Part shown: in pieces, positions 6,458 through 16,988 of the stretch | Position numbering within the stretch: position 1 is the first letter of the stretch | Layout: the number at the start of each line of letters is the position of its first letter | Assembly: GCA_017467605.1 (NCBI GenBank) | Contig: JAFUSQ010000036.1 | Coordinates: forward strand, 37,560-101,559 | Source of the DNA: a bacterium | Lineage (GTDB): Bacteria > Cyanobacteriota > Vampirovibrionia > Gastranaerophilales > Gastranaerophilaceae | Length of the DNA: 64,000 nucleotides | Reading direction: 5' to 3' | Made by a program: the position numbers and the translations under genes | The notes under the pieces: generated by a model | Told to the model about the DNA's origin: nothing | Database searches by the model: none | The model's input: the letters and a program-made list of their open reading frames with translations, nothing else

Positions 6458-9400
6458 TTACACCTTCACCTTAAACTCTTTCCAATCTGTTACAGGTTCT
6501 TCGGAGAATTTGACGTTATCCAAAGAATCAAAGTGTTGTTTGCCGCAGTGGATTTTGAGTTGTTCTGTTGTTCTTAAATCAAACAGGCTTGTTGAACCTT
6601 TTGATTCAAGTACAAAATAAAGTTTTTGTTCTCCGTTCTTTTCTAAAAATACTGCCCAATCAGGATTATAAGCTCCTATTGGTGTATCTATTTTAAACCG
6701 TTTCGGTATCTTGAAAAACATCTTAACATCAGGATCATCATCAAGAGATTTCGCAAATCTGCTTTCTATACCACTATCGTAAATCAGGTAATCATAGACA
6801 CTGTGCTCAACGGCAACAGCATTTTTATCAAGGTTTGCTATAAGTTCCTGACTATCAAATATTTCTTGAACATAATATTCCTGACCTGCAAGTTTAACGT
6901 ACTTTATACCGTCTATAGCAAGTGCATGACGGTTTCTTGATATTATTTCCAATGCTTTTTCTAAAAACAGTTGTGGATTATTTATAAAATCTTTTATTCT
7001 ACCGCTTTCTTGTAGAATTCTGATTACTGTTTTACGTGTAAGTAGTGTTTCTGCCGTAATCAAACGTATTATATCAGGCAATGTCTGATAAGTTTCTTGT
7101 AAATCGAATGTTTGCAGATGGTGTTCTGAGTGTGTAATTCCTGCATTTTCTATATTCAAATCTGCAATTTGTGATACGAGTTTTGCTTTCGGTATATCAG
7201 GCATATTACGAAAATCTTTTACACAGTTTTCAACAAGTTTTTCTGTATCGATTTCTACTCTGTAAGTGGTTTTTTGTTTTATCTTATCCCAAAGTTCTCT
7301 AAATTCAGGAGAAATCATTGCTTGTTTTTTAAGTCTTACTGTAACTTCTTTATTAGCATCACGAAGAACTGGTCTGTTATCAGCTTTTTCAAGTGCCTGA
7401 ATAATTGCTCTTTGTGCAGCTTTTGAATATCTTTGGCTAAGGTCAAGTTTTCCTGCTGCAAGTTGAGCTTTCATTGTGTCTTTAACCTTGCCCTCTTTAG
7501 TGATAATTTTACTTTCTTTCAAGTCTTCATAGAGCTGTTGAGCTTCTTCAGGAGTGAATGATTTTTCTTCAACCTTAACTTCTGTGCATTTGATTGTTTT
7601 AAATTTCTCCAAAGAAATCGGTTCTGATTTTCTTTCTATAATCTGTTTTTTAATTTCTTTTTGTAAAGGCTCGGTTACGTTAGGAATATTAATTTTTTCG
7701 ATATCGGCATTTTGGTTTATATTTCCGTCATTGTCGATAATTCCTTCAACCTGCAACGCACCATAAGCCATTTGTGCATCAAAATCATCCATTTGATGTT
7801 CGATTTCAACTTGTTCTTGGTAAGTTAAATCAATTAAAGTTGATAACTGAAGAACACCGAATTTCATACCTGTTTCATCTTCAATTTCTTTTTGGAGAGT
7901 GTCGGCAAATTCGGCAAAACTTTCATTAGCCATTACATGTAGAATGTTTATATTTCTATCTTCTATACGTTCACCGTCTTGATTTACACACAATCTTAAT
8001 CCACGTCCGATTTTTTGGCGGCAGGTGAATGTTGATTTTTGATCTATAAGTGTACAAACTTGGAATACATTAGGGTTATCCCAACCCTCTTTAAGAGCTG
8101 AGTGAGAGAATATAAACCTCATAGGGCATTCAAAGGATAAAAGATATTCCTTATCTTTCATAATTGTATTATAAGTATTGTCATCAGCCTGAGTGTCGCC
8201 TTTTGTGTTTTTATAGATACCTTTTTTATCTTGAGAAAAATAACCGTCATGTGCTTTTTCTACATCAGTGTTGAAATATGTTTTCAAAACCTGATAATCA
8301 GGCTTATTGATAAGTTCGTTGTAGCATTCTTCAAACATTTGAGCATAAATACCTTTTTCTCCTGTTTCGGTACGGTATTTTTCTACACGGTCAATAAAGA
8401 ATAACGACAAGACTTTTATACCCTTTTCAAAGTATCTTAATTCTTTTTGTAAGTGTGCTTCAATTGTTCTATAAATCTGAGCACGTTTTATAATATTTTC
8501 ATCCACACTACCAATGGCTTGACCGAGTTTTACGGATTCGGTATTTTCAAACTCCAAACATTCTGATCCAGGAGTACAGTCGATTCCTGTTATAGTATAA
8601 CCTTCGTAAAGTTCTCTTTCTCCTGATTTAACAAATAGGTCATCACCTTGCTTAACTGTGATAGTTTTTCTTTCAACTTTGCTATCTTTTCCTTTAATAT
8701 CTATTTCGATTTTTGCACTAAAACCGTTTTGATTAGATACGGATTTTAGCATTATGTAAGGTTTATTAAAATCGTTAGAAATAGAATTAGAAGATACACA
8801 TATTTGTTTTACTAATCCCATTTGATAAGCATCAACAGGAGTTAATCTATATAAAAGATTAATCTTTTCTCGGTGAGTTGCAGAATATCTCAAAACACAC
8901 ATCGGATTTAGTGATTGAATAGCCTCTTTTGCTTTAGGAGTATTATCTACTGATTGAGGCTCATCAATAATAACAATCGGATTGGTATCCTGAATATATC
9001 TCATGGCAGTTTCGCCGTTGAGCTTATCTTGTTGTTGGTTGATGATATTTTCGGATTTTTTGAAAGCATCAATATTTATAATCATTATTTCAATGTTATC
9101 TGACATAGCATATTGTCTAACGTCTGATAATTTAGATGAATTGTAAATAAAATAATGATAAGGTATCCCGTCATAAATATCTTTAAAATGTTCTTCTGTA
9201 ACCTGTAAGGATTTATAAACCCCTTCACGAATAGCAACTGATGGAACTACAATAATAAATTTAGTAAAACCGTATCTTTTGTTCAATTCTAAAATTGTTT
9301 TTGTATAGACATAAGTTTTCCCTGTTGCCGTTTCCATTTCAATAGAATATTGATGAGTATCAAAATCTCTTGTAACAGGGAGTTTATTTCTGCGTTGAAT

Positions 9401-9604
9401 ATTGTGCATATTGGCTATTAAGGTATCATTATCTATAAGTAATTCATTTCCTGAGCCGTAATCATTCATTTTAAGATTAAGTCCACCGAAGTTTTTATCC
9501 ACAGAAAAAGTCATACTTGTTTTTTCTTGTCCTTGAAACAAGTCAGCAACGGCATTAACTGCATCTGTTTGATATTGTTGATTCTTTTTAAATTGTAGTT
9601 TCAA
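6458..9604 (-). CDS. res: Type III restriction enzyme Res subunit
   Basis: A 1048-residue helicase-nuclease that with Mod would translocate from unmethylated sites and cut DNA. The canonical family N-terminus (MKLQFKKNQQYQTDAV) starts at a TTG directly after the stop of the previous gene, with AAGGA upstream. Superfamily 2 motifs are visible: TATGKT (92-97), IIDEPQ with DEPQ at 214-217, and the later KEGWDNPNV and RQKIGRGLRL helicase motifs. The C-terminal nuclease domain has PDW at 981 and ESK at 1000-1002, a PD-(D/E)XK site. Length is typical. It is fourth in the operon mod / HEPN-like / BRO-N / res. Confidence 0.93.
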   Translation of the reverse strand: MKLQFKKNQQYQTDAVNAVADLFQGQEKTSMTFSVDKNFGGLNLKMNDYGSGNELLIDNDTLIANMHNIQRRNKLPVTRDFDTHQYSIEMETATGKTYVYTKTILELNKRYGFTKFIIVVPSVAIREGVYKSLQVTEEHFKDIYDGIPYHYFIYNSSKLSDVRQYAMSDNIEIMIINIDAFKKSENIINQQQDKLNGETAMRYIQDTNPIVIIDEPQSVDNTPKAKEAIQSLNPMCVLRYSATHREKINLLYRLTPVDAYQMGLVKQICVSSNSISNDFNKPYIMLKSVSNQNGFSAKIEIDIKGKDSKVERKTITVKQGDDLFVKSGERELYEGYTITGIDCTPGSECLEFENTESVKLGQAIGSVDENIIKRAQIYRTIEAHLQKELRYFEKGIKVLSLFFIDRVEKYRTETGEKGIYAQMFEECYNELINKPDYQVLKTYFNTDVEKAHDGYFSQDKKGIYKNTKGDTQADDNTYNTIMKDKEYLLSFECPMRFIFSHSALKEGWDNPNVFQVCTLIDQKSTFTCRQKIGRGLRLCVNQDGERIEDRNINILHVMANESFAEFADTLQKEIEDETGMKFGVLQLSTLIDLTYQEQVEIEHQMDDFDAQMAYGALQVEGIIDNDGNINQNADIEKINIPNVTEPLQKEIKKQIIERKSEPISLEKFKTIKCTEVKVEEKSFTPEEAQQLYEDLKESKIITKEGKVKDTMKAQLAAGKLDLSQRYSKAAQRAIIQALEKADNRPVLRDANKEVTVRLKKQAMISPEFRELWDKIKQKTTYRVEIDTEKLVENCVKDFRNMPDIPKAKLVSQIADLNIENAGITHSEHHLQTFDLQETYQTLPDIIRLITAETLLTRKTVIRILQESGRIKDFINNPQLFLEKALEIISRNRHALAIDGIKYVKLAGQEYYVQEIFDSQELIANLDKNAVAVEHSVYDYLIYDSGIESRFAKSLDDDPDVKMFFKIPKRFKIDTPIGAYNPDWAVFLEKNGEQKLYFVLESKGSTSLFDLRTTEQLKIHCGKQHFDSLDNVKFSEEPVTDWKEFKVKV

Positions 9605-10447
9605 TTATTTCTCATCCTTATTTTTAATTTGTTTTGCCTTTTTGGTTTTTGGTAGGAAATTACTATCTGTTACGACTTTTTTCCCTGTTTGAAGTTCAAG
9701 TTTTTCTCTTGCTTCTTTTGCAATTTTGCCACCTTTTTTTGCTGAACGTTTATTTTCATCTAAACCCACAGAGTTTTCACTTTCTGCAATTTGTCTTGTT
9801 GATAATTCAGCAAGTGCTGTAAAGATTAGTTCAGCCTCACTCATGTGATCTCTCAAATTTTGAGATTTTAACCCTTTCAAGTTTTTATGTTCTTTTACGG
9901 ATAGTCCTGACCATTCTTGATGAATAATATTTGTTAGAATAGCAAATTCTTCACTTTCGGTTATTTCGTGGTCTTTCCAATAATCTGTAAGTTTATTACG
10001 AGTTTCTTGCCCCATCATACGTTGCTGAATCCATTTTTCAGAACGTCCGAGCTTTTTGTAAGTTTCTCTTGCTCTGTCAATAGCCGTTGACGGGTCAGAC
10101 ATTTCTTTCATACGTTCATAGCCGACTTTTGCAAGCCATAATTTAACAGGTTCAGCTTTAGGACTTGGAACAGATTGAACTAACCTTAAACAACCCTCTA
10201 CATCAAGAGCATCAGTTTTATAAAATTTACCATCTGTTGCTTTCATTTTCAGTTGACTACAATTTGTAGTCAACTCGCTTCCTTCTTTTTTTAATCGTGT
10301 TTTAAGCACACTCCAATATTTTCTTGGTTCTTTGCTTTCCGTTAATATAGCAATTAAATCTACAACAGAAAAATACCATTTTTCGTGTTCTTCATCATAG
10401 ACAGACCTGATCTTACTATTTTCAAAAACTTTTAGTTCGTTTTTCAT
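9605..10447 (-). CDS. BRO-N domain protein (antirepressor/DinD-like)
   Basis: A 280-residue protein. Residues about 10-110 (WYFSVVDLIAILTESKEPRK, YWSVLKTRL, DALDVEGCLRLVQSVPSPKA) match the BRO-N DNA-binding domain found in phage antirepressors and DinD-like proteins. The C-terminal part is helical and ends in a lysine-rich tail. It is encoded between mod and res and abuts res. Genes of this kind often accompany restriction-modification loci; whether this one senses phage DNA or controls the operon is unknown. The ATG is 13 bases after a GGAGAG site. Confidence 0.75.
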   Translation of the reverse strand: MKNELKVFENSKIRSVYDEEHEKWYFSVVDLIAILTESKEPRKYWSVLKTRLKKEGSELTTNCSQLKMKATDGKFYKTDALDVEGCLRLVQSVPSPKAEPVKLWLAKVGYERMKEMSDPSTAIDRARETYKKLGRSEKWIQQRMMGQETRNKLTDYWKDHEITESEEFAILTNIIHQEWSGLSVKEHKNLKGLKSQNLRDHMSEAELIFTALAELSTRQIAESENSVGLDENKRSAKKGGKIAKEAREKLELQTGKKVVTDSNFLPKTKKAKQIKNKDEK

Positions 10448-10450
10448 ATG

Positions 10451-11185
10451 TTATATTCTCTCTCCACATTCTGCCATTACTTCGTTGTATATACTTGTCA
10501 TTTCCCCTGTCATATCTTCTAAATAACCTGTTATACAATCAAATTCATAACTAATTCTTTTTACCCAAACATACAAATTTGTTAAATCCAAAGTAACATT
10601 TTCTCTTGAAACATAAAAATGAGGATCTTTCGTGCTTTTCGATTTCCCAATAGGGTATCTTCCAAATGACATGTCATCAGTATACTCGTAAATAATATCA
10701 ATAAATTTACGAACATATAATAACGATTTCTTAAACACCTTATCATGGTTGTTATTTATTAAACTCATTGCAACGTTGTGTAGTTGTTTTATATCGTGTT
10801 TCCCTTTAATACTACTTTCTTCAATTCCCTCAAACTTTTCAAGTTTTTTGTATATAGGATAAAGAGAGTTAAATCCTTTCAAATAAAGCTCAATACCATG
10901 AACAATATTAAACAATATCGGGAATATCCAAATATCTAAAATGTTATGTGTTCCAGTTGCTTCAATACATTCTCTCAACAAATAAATAGCAACTTCAAAA
11001 TATCCCTCTGCTAACCTAAAAAAATGAGCTTCTACTCTGTCACTTGGGTCAAATCTCCAATTCAAAAAAGCTGTTGTATCAAGTGAATAACATGTGTCAA
11101 AAGGATTTTTTGCATCCTTCATTAATTCATCTAAACTATAAGCCTGTATTTTTTTATCTAATGATTTCCATTTGTCTTTATCCAT
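10451..11185 (-). CDS. Unknown helical protein, possibly HEPN-like, in type III R-M operon
   Basis: A 244-residue, mainly helical protein. The segment FNIVHGIELYLKGFNSLYPI followed by GKHDIKQLHNVAMSL resembles the core of HEPN-type helical bundles, where a helix carrying 'E.yLKg' is followed by 'H.l..L'. The RNase motif R-x4-6-H is not evident, so catalysis cannot be claimed. A good AAGGGAG site precedes the ATG. Its place between mod and the BRO-N gene, with gaps of only 3-10 bases, argues for a role tied to the restriction system, for example as an abortive back-up. Confidence 0.5.
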   Translation of the reverse strand: MDKDKWKSLDKKIQAYSLDELMKDAKNPFDTCYSLDTTAFLNWRFDPSDRVEAHFFRLAEGYFEVAIYLLRECIEATGTHNILDIWIFPILFNIVHGIELYLKGFNSLYPIYKKLEKFEGIEESSIKGKHDIKQLHNVAMSLINNNHDKVFKKSLLYVRKFIDIIYEYTDDMSFGRYPIGKSKSTKDPHFYVSRENVTLDLTNLYVWVKRISYEFDCITGYLEDMTGEMTSIYNEVMAECGERI

Positions 11186-11195
11186 TTTTTCTCCC

Positions 11196-13079
11196 TTACA
11201 ATAATTTCATCTCAATATCTCTATCTTTCAAGATATAGTGTGCATTGGATAGGGCGGTGTCGTCTTTGAAAGATTTTTCGGATGATACGATTTTTGCAGG
11301 TAGAAATTCACACATCTTTTCCATATCTTCAGGAGTTATGCCGTCTTTGCCGTAATCCAAACAAACTAGGACAAGACAATTTTCTCCGATTGAATATCCT
11401 TTTTTATCGTTTATTTGAATTTCATTTATCGGAAAATCAAGTGGAATACCGAGTTTGAGCATAATTTCATAAACGACATCAAGATCAGTTCTATCAAGTT
11501 TTATTGTATCCTGCATAGAAATCATACGCTGAATAACCTCATCATCACTTGAAGTTGGTGTGCTATCCCATAAAGTTAGGTTTGAAGTATCAAGTTTGAA
11601 TACTTTGAATCCTGTATCAACGGACTCGTTTTGCTCATGAATTTTAGCTCCTGCACGTCTGATACGTTCTTTGCCGATTTCACAGATGTTGTGAGGTTTT
11701 CCTATTGAAGTTAAGAAGTTAATGGAAACTTCCAATTGCTGTTTTGTCTTTCCTGAGGCTACTTGGTAGTTTGCGTCAAGGTTTTCAGGAAGTTGAACAA
11801 CAATAAAATGCCTTTGTTTATTATCTTCTGAGTTTAACTGCATTACTGCTTGAGCCGTTGTTCCTGAGCCTGAGAAAAAGTCTATGACTATATCATCTTC
11901 TTGAACATTTGCTATTTGAATTAAGCCTCTTATAAGTTCTACTGGTTTTGGATTGCTAAATACATTTTTTAAACCTAATAAATCTGTTAAAGAGTCATTC
12001 GCTCCCTGATTATGTCCAAATTTTACACAGTCCCACCAGTTAGTTGCGCATTGTCCTTCTTCTTCTCTCTCAAATTGAAAATATTTTTTTCTTGGCATAC
12101 CATCTCCACCACGAGGGAATATTATACGATTATCAGCTAAAAGTTCTCTGTATGTGCTTTCTTCACCCATCCACTCTTCATCAAGTTCAACTCCATTAGG
12201 CGTAACAATTTTATATCTAGAGCCTGATTGGTCTGAGCCTACTTTCCATGGTTTTGAAGCCCACGCTCCTCTTGGGTCATTATCAGGGTTTGAAAAATTC
12301 CCAGTTAAATCAATTTTACCAACTCCCTTTTCTCTAAGTATATTGCTATTCTTTGCATATACTACAATATGCTCAGCAACTAAACCTATCATTTTGGTTT
12401 TATCATTAGGCTGATTATGTCTTCTTCTCCAATGTATATGACCCTCAAAATTTTCTTCTCCAAAGACTTCATCACATAATTTTCTCAAATTATGTATTTC
12501 ATGGTCATCTATTGAGATACATATTACCCCGTCATCACGAAGAAGATTTGATGCTAACCTCAAACGTGGATACATCATGTTAAGCCAATTTGTATGGAAT
12601 CTTCCCATTGTTTCAGGATTGGATTTTGTTGTTTGTTGGGTTATTTCCTTATATTTTTCAATCGGATCTTTAAAATCATCCTCATAAACAAAATCATTTC
12701 CAGTATTGTATGGGGGGTCAATATAAATCATTTTAACCTTGCGGCTGTAAGATGTTTGGAGTAGTTTCAAAACTTCAAGGTTATCCCCTTCAATATAAAG
12801 GTTTTTGGTAGTATCAAAATTTACACTCTCTTTTGGGCAAGGTCTTAAAGTACCTGTCGAACGTTTGCCTGCAAGTTTATAACACTCAGCTTTTCCCGAC
12901 CACTCAAACTTATATTTTTCAAAATCATTGTCGATATATTCTCCACAAAGATTCAGCAACTTATCTATATCAAGTTTGCCGTCATTAAAACACTGTGGAA
13001 AAACTGCTCTTAATTTTTCTCTTTCATCAAGCTCTATATCTTTACTTAACCCTGAAATCTTTTCAATATTCTCAACCAT
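11196..13079 (-). CDS. mod: Type III DNA adenine methyltransferase Mod subunit
   Basis: A 627-residue N6-adenine methyltransferase that sets the sequence specificity of the type III system. Motif IV DPPYNTG is at 121-127 and precedes the SAM-binding motif FFSGSGTTAQAV near residue 400, the beta-class order. The variable target-recognition region lies between them. AAGGGG is upstream of the ATG. It is the first gene of the leftward operon, so Mod is made before Res. Length and motif order are typical of Mod proteins. Confidence 0.93.
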   Translation of the reverse strand: MVENIEKISGLSKDIELDEREKLRAVFPQCFNDGKLDIDKLLNLCGEYIDNDFEKYKFEWSGKAECYKLAGKRSTGTLRPCPKESVNFDTTKNLYIEGDNLEVLKLLQTSYSRKVKMIYIDPPYNTGNDFVYEDDFKDPIEKYKEITQQTTKSNPETMGRFHTNWLNMMYPRLRLASNLLRDDGVICISIDDHEIHNLRKLCDEVFGEENFEGHIHWRRRHNQPNDKTKMIGLVAEHIVVYAKNSNILREKGVGKIDLTGNFSNPDNDPRGAWASKPWKVGSDQSGSRYKIVTPNGVELDEEWMGEESTYRELLADNRIIFPRGGDGMPRKKYFQFEREEEGQCATNWWDCVKFGHNQGANDSLTDLLGLKNVFSNPKPVELIRGLIQIANVQEDDIVIDFFSGSGTTAQAVMQLNSEDNKQRHFIVVQLPENLDANYQVASGKTKQQLEVSINFLTSIGKPHNICEIGKERIRRAGAKIHEQNESVDTGFKVFKLDTSNLTLWDSTPTSSDDEVIQRMISMQDTIKLDRTDLDVVYEIMLKLGIPLDFPINEIQINDKKGYSIGENCLVLVCLDYGKDGITPEDMEKMCEFLPAKIVSSEKSFKDDTALSNAHYILKDRDIEMKLL

Positions 13080-13125
13080 TTCACTACCCCTTTATGAATT
13101 TTATTTTAGCATAAAAACTTCAAAT

Positions 13126-14283
13126 TTACCCCAAACAATCATTTATTGTAATAGAATTAATTTTTTGCCGACATCGTGTTATTTCAGCGGATAATTTATG
13201 TTTATCATAAAAAGTCTTTGGTATTCTAACGAAAGAATGAGCTAAATCAAAACTGTGCATTTTTGTTAAGTCAAACAAAACATTGTATGTCAATGGAACA
13301 CATGCATTAGGGTTTTCATATATGATAGTTTTATATGGCATCATTAAAATAGCTGCTGATATATTATTGCTATGCTCCCTATTAAACATTCCGTCAAAAG
13401 TCATTTTAGGACAATATCCACCTCTGTATTCTTCTAAAATCTTGTCACCTTCTTTCCCGTAAAATGCTTGGAACATATTACCTGAATAAAAAGCACAACC
13501 TTGATGTGAGACAAATAGAGGTTTAAAATGAATTAAATCAACCAAATCCATTTCTTCATTAAATAAATTTATTACCAAAATATTCATTTTATTAAGTTTA
13601 AATTGTTCGCTTTTAGCCTTAATATTTGATATTTTACTAATCCAATTCTCAGCAGTAGTTCGATATTTTTTGTTTGTACCTGCTGGACATACTGAATAGA
13701 AATCTATAAATACACCTTTTTTATCACTATTAATATATTTTTTCCTACTTTCTTCTTTGTGCTTTTTGATACCATCTTTTTCATCATCATTCATATTTTG
13801 TGTATTTACTTCAAATATAACTTCTTCATTATTTATCAAGCATTTAAAATCAGGAGTTTGAATGTTCTTTTTAGCTTTCGTTTTTACAGGTATGATAGAA
13901 TCTACAAACATACGAGCAATATATCCGACCGTATAAATTTCTCCTAAGATTGCATTTTTATTTGCAGTATTTGATTTTGATTTTAAATATTCTGATTTTT
14001 TGGTTTCTAACCAATTTCGATAGTCAAAATAATCAATTTTTAATAAATATTCAATACAAACGCTTAACTGTAATGCTTTTTCATGTAATCGCACTGATTT
14101 AGATGAATTATTTGATTTGTCGTAATATAGTTCAATTCCATGTATAAATATTAGTTTTAAAGGATCTTCGTCATCCAATTCATAAACTTTAGACATAAAA
14201 TCATCATCAAATATACTCCCTAATGGTTGAAGTAAGTGAAGTTTTATTGATTCTTTTATTAATTTACTGTCGTATTTAGTCAT
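13126..14283 (-). CDS. Unknown protein with possible PD-(D/E)XK nuclease core
   Basis: A 385-residue protein. Residues about 143-165 (TPDFKCLINNEEVIFEVNTQ) have the 'PDf....... E.x' layout of a PD-(D/E)XK core, but the usual ExK is E-V-N, so it may be inactive or bind DNA only. The preceding GEIYTVGYIARMF helix fits that fold. The rest is unrecognised. It lies upstream of mod on the same strand and is divergent from the SNF2 helicase, with only 81 bases between, so the two may share a control region and act together. Ribosome site is weak. Confidence 0.5.
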   Translation of the reverse strand: MTKYDSKLIKESIKLHLLQPLGSIFDDDFMSKVYELDDEDPLKLIFIHGIELYYDKSNNSSKSVRLHEKALQLSVCIEYLLKIDYFDYRNWLETKKSEYLKSKSNTANKNAILGEIYTVGYIARMFVDSIIPVKTKAKKNIQTPDFKCLINNEEVIFEVNTQNMNDDEKDGIKKHKEESRKKYINSDKKGVFIDFYSVCPAGTNKKYRTTAENWISKISNIKAKSEQFKLNKMNILVINLFNEEMDLVDLIHFKPLFVSHQGCAFYSGNMFQAFYGKEGDKILEEYRGGYCPKMTFDGMFNREHSNNISAAILMMPYKTIIYENPNACVPLTYNVLFDLTKMHSFDLAHSFVRIPKTFYDKHKLSAEITRCRQKINSITINDCLG

Positions 14284-14364
14284 GATTAATTTTTATCCCC
14301 ATATAAATATTCTATTATGAATAAATACATTTTGGACAATTTTTCGTGCTAAAATCATTACAGA

Positions 14365-16980
14365 ATGGCAGAAGTAAAATGTAAGTTCAATAACAAATAT
14401 AGTGCTATTGTTGAGGCTAATCGACTTGAAAGTTTTGTCGGTGATAAAAGTTTTATCCCTGTTTATGCCTCAGCTAATGCTAAAATTTACCCATACCAAG
14501 TTGCAGCAGCAAGGTTTGCTCTCCGTTCTGATTATTTAAAAGGTTGTATTCTCTGTGATGAAGCCTCTTTAGGTAAAACTTACGAGGCACTTTTAGTTGT
14601 ATGTCAAAAATGGTACGAGGGCAAAGAAAATATTTTAATTATTCTGCCACCAAACCTTGTTCCACAATGGAATAGAAAATTAGAAAAAGATTTTCCGACA
14701 GTACCGCACATATTTTGGAATAATTCAAAAACTTTACCATCTGAAGAAGGAATCGTTATAACAACTTATGATATAGCCGAAAGACGTGCAAATGTTATAA
14801 AAGAACGTGATTGGGATTTAGTTGTATTTGACGAAGCTGACGTTTTATCTAAACCTGATAAAAAGATGGTGCAAACCCTAAAGGATGCAGTAGGGCTTGC
14901 ATACAAATTACTCCTTACTCCAACACCTATCACAATGAGTATTATGGATATTTATGGACTAATTCACTTTATAGATGAAAGTCTTTTGCCTGATGCTGAT
15001 TGGTTTTATAAAAGATATTTCAGGCGACCTGAAAATTATCACGAACTAACAGAATGGGTTACTCAATTTTGTTTCCGTACTTTAAAATGCCAAACTACCG
15101 ATTATGTGAATTTTAGCCGTAGAATTCCGATTACGGTTGATTATGAACTGTCAAAAGAAGAAAAACTTATCAATAATATGCTTAATGCCTATATAAAAGC
15201 TGATGACAAAGTTGCATATCCTGAAATAGATGAATATAACCTTAGTTTAATGCTTTTTAAATCTTTTTCATCCTCTCCACGGGCCTTATCTAACATTCTT
15301 GATGGTGCTATAAAACGTACTTACGGACACGAAAAAGATGTCCTGACTGAAATCCAAAAACTTGTTGATAATATCCATATAAATTCCAAAACTGCCGAAT
15401 TATTAAAAATTTTAAAAACTACTTTCAATCATCTAAAATCAATGAAAGTAAAACAAAAAGCTATAATTTTTGTAGAACATAGTCTAAGTTTTGATTATTT
15501 GTATAAAATCTTTTTAGGACAGGGTTACAACGTTATCAAATATAAAGATAATGACACTATTGAACAATTTAGAGCAGATGATGATATTCAGATTTTAATA
15601 GCTAATGATGAGGCAGCAAAAGGAATTGACCTTGAATTTTGTCCTGTTATTGTGAATTATGATTTACCTTATGACACCCTAAAAATTGAACAGAGAATTT
15701 GCCGATGCCACAGGCAAGGTCAAGAATCCGATGTTTTAGTTATAAATATGTTGAGTAAAGAAAACTTTGCAGATGTCAGGATTTTAGAACTTATAAATAA
15801 GAGAACGCTACAATTCAACGGGATTTTAGGGATGTCAGATGATATTGTCGGGAATTTCGGGGGCAAATTAAAAGATATACTTCAACAGTTCCGAAATATT
15901 AACGATGTTGCTCAGGATTTCAAAAATAATTTATCATTGCACAAACAAAATAACACAGAACTTGTAAAACATACGGAAGATACGCTGTTTACAACTTTTT
16001 CAAAATCAATATCCGATAAAATCTCCATTAGTCCTGATTACATAGAAGATAAAATTGAAGAACTTAATGCTGATTTGTGGGAAGTTATAAAATATTATTT
16101 TCTAAATATAAAACCAAATTGTTATGACATAGATGACGAAAAACAAACACTAACACTTTATGACGGGCAAGAAAGACCTTATTTATTCACATATATTGGA
16201 GATAGACCACGACAAAAATATCAAGGGTACCAAAAATATGGGATGGATTCGGATTTTGTGCCCGTAAAAGGTCGAATTTCATTGATGTCTATATTTGCAA
16301 AAGGGATATTGGAACAAATGGATATGGCTTGTCCTAACGAAGCCAAAATAACGGTAAATTCTGATATTGAACCATGTGAAATAGCTTATTATCAGACAAA
16401 TATATCTGCCACAAAAGGTAATTGGTATAAAAAGAATATTTTAATCGGGCAAACACAATCGGGGAAATTTCTTAGTGAAGAAAAATGTCGTGAAATACTA
16501 TCCTTGCCGATTATCCAAATTGAAGAAAGAAATTCTATTGATAAAATCAGATTAGGTGAACTTCTAACCGATTTTGACGGAGTTGAAAATATAGATAATA
16601 AAATATCCAAAGACGAAATTTTACAAGAATATTTTAAAAATAAAGAAGGTTCTATTGCTTATGAGGTTGAAAGATTAAAACTGCTTGCAGGACGTAAAAA
16701 AGCAGGACTTGAAGTCCATTTGAAAGATATAAAAACAGAAATAGATGAACTCAAGAAAAAACTAAACAACAAAGATACAGACCGTTTGCAAGAATTAGAA
16801 ATTACAAAACAAATTAAAATTTTAGAAAACGATCTAAGAAAACAGGAAAACGATTTATTCTTTGATATGGCTCAAATTGATGTAGATACTGAAAAAGAAA
16901 TTGCCGCCCTAACGGATTCCTACAACTTTCAGGTAAATACAGTTAGAAAATTTAAGGTACAAGTTTTTGGAAAAGATTAG
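14365..16980 (+). CDS. SNF2-family helicase with long C-terminal extension
   Basis: An 871-residue SF2 ATPase. It has the SNF2 N-terminus IYPYQVAAARFALRSDYLKG, motif I DEASLGKTYEA (Lys71), motif II VFDEADV (about 150), a TPTP motif in place of TATP, and C-terminal helicase motifs NDEAAKGIDLEFCPVIVNYD and RICRCHRQGQ. The last 130 residues form a coiled coil. It probably translocates on double-stranded DNA. It is next to the type III system and divergent from a nuclease-like gene, a pairing seen in several SNF2-based defence systems. Assignment to a named system is not possible from sequence alone. Confidence 0.85.
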   Translation: MAEVKCKFNNKYSAIVEANRLESFVGDKSFIPVYASANAKIYPYQVAAARFALRSDYLKGCILCDEASLGKTYEALLVVCQKWYEGKENILIILPPNLVPQWNRKLEKDFPTVPHIFWNNSKTLPSEEGIVITTYDIAERRANVIKERDWDLVVFDEADVLSKPDKKMVQTLKDAVGLAYKLLLTPTPITMSIMDIYGLIHFIDESLLPDADWFYKRYFRRPENYHELTEWVTQFCFRTLKCQTTDYVNFSRRIPITVDYELSKEEKLINNMLNAYIKADDKVAYPEIDEYNLSLMLFKSFSSSPRALSNILDGAIKRTYGHEKDVLTEIQKLVDNIHINSKTAELLKILKTTFNHLKSMKVKQKAIIFVEHSLSFDYLYKIFLGQGYNVIKYKDNDTIEQFRADDDIQILIANDEAAKGIDLEFCPVIVNYDLPYDTLKIEQRICRCHRQGQESDVLVINMLSKENFADVRILELINKRTLQFNGILGMSDDIVGNFGGKLKDILQQFRNINDVAQDFKNNLSLHKQNNTELVKHTEDTLFTTFSKSISDKISISPDYIEDKIEELNADLWEVIKYYFLNIKPNCYDIDDEKQTLTLYDGQERPYLFTYIGDRPRQKYQGYQKYGMDSDFVPVKGRISLMSIFAKGILEQMDMACPNEAKITVNSDIEPCEIAYYQTNISATKGNWYKKNILIGQTQSGKFLSEEKCREILSLPIIQIEERNSIDKIRLGELLTDFDGVENIDNKISKDEILQEYFKNKEGSIAYEVERLKLLAGRKKAGLEVHLKDIKTEIDELKKKLNNKDTDRLQELEITKQIKILENDLRKQENDLFFDMAQIDVDTEKEIAALTDSYNFQVNTVRKFKVQVFGKD

Positions 16981-16988
16981 TTATCCTG

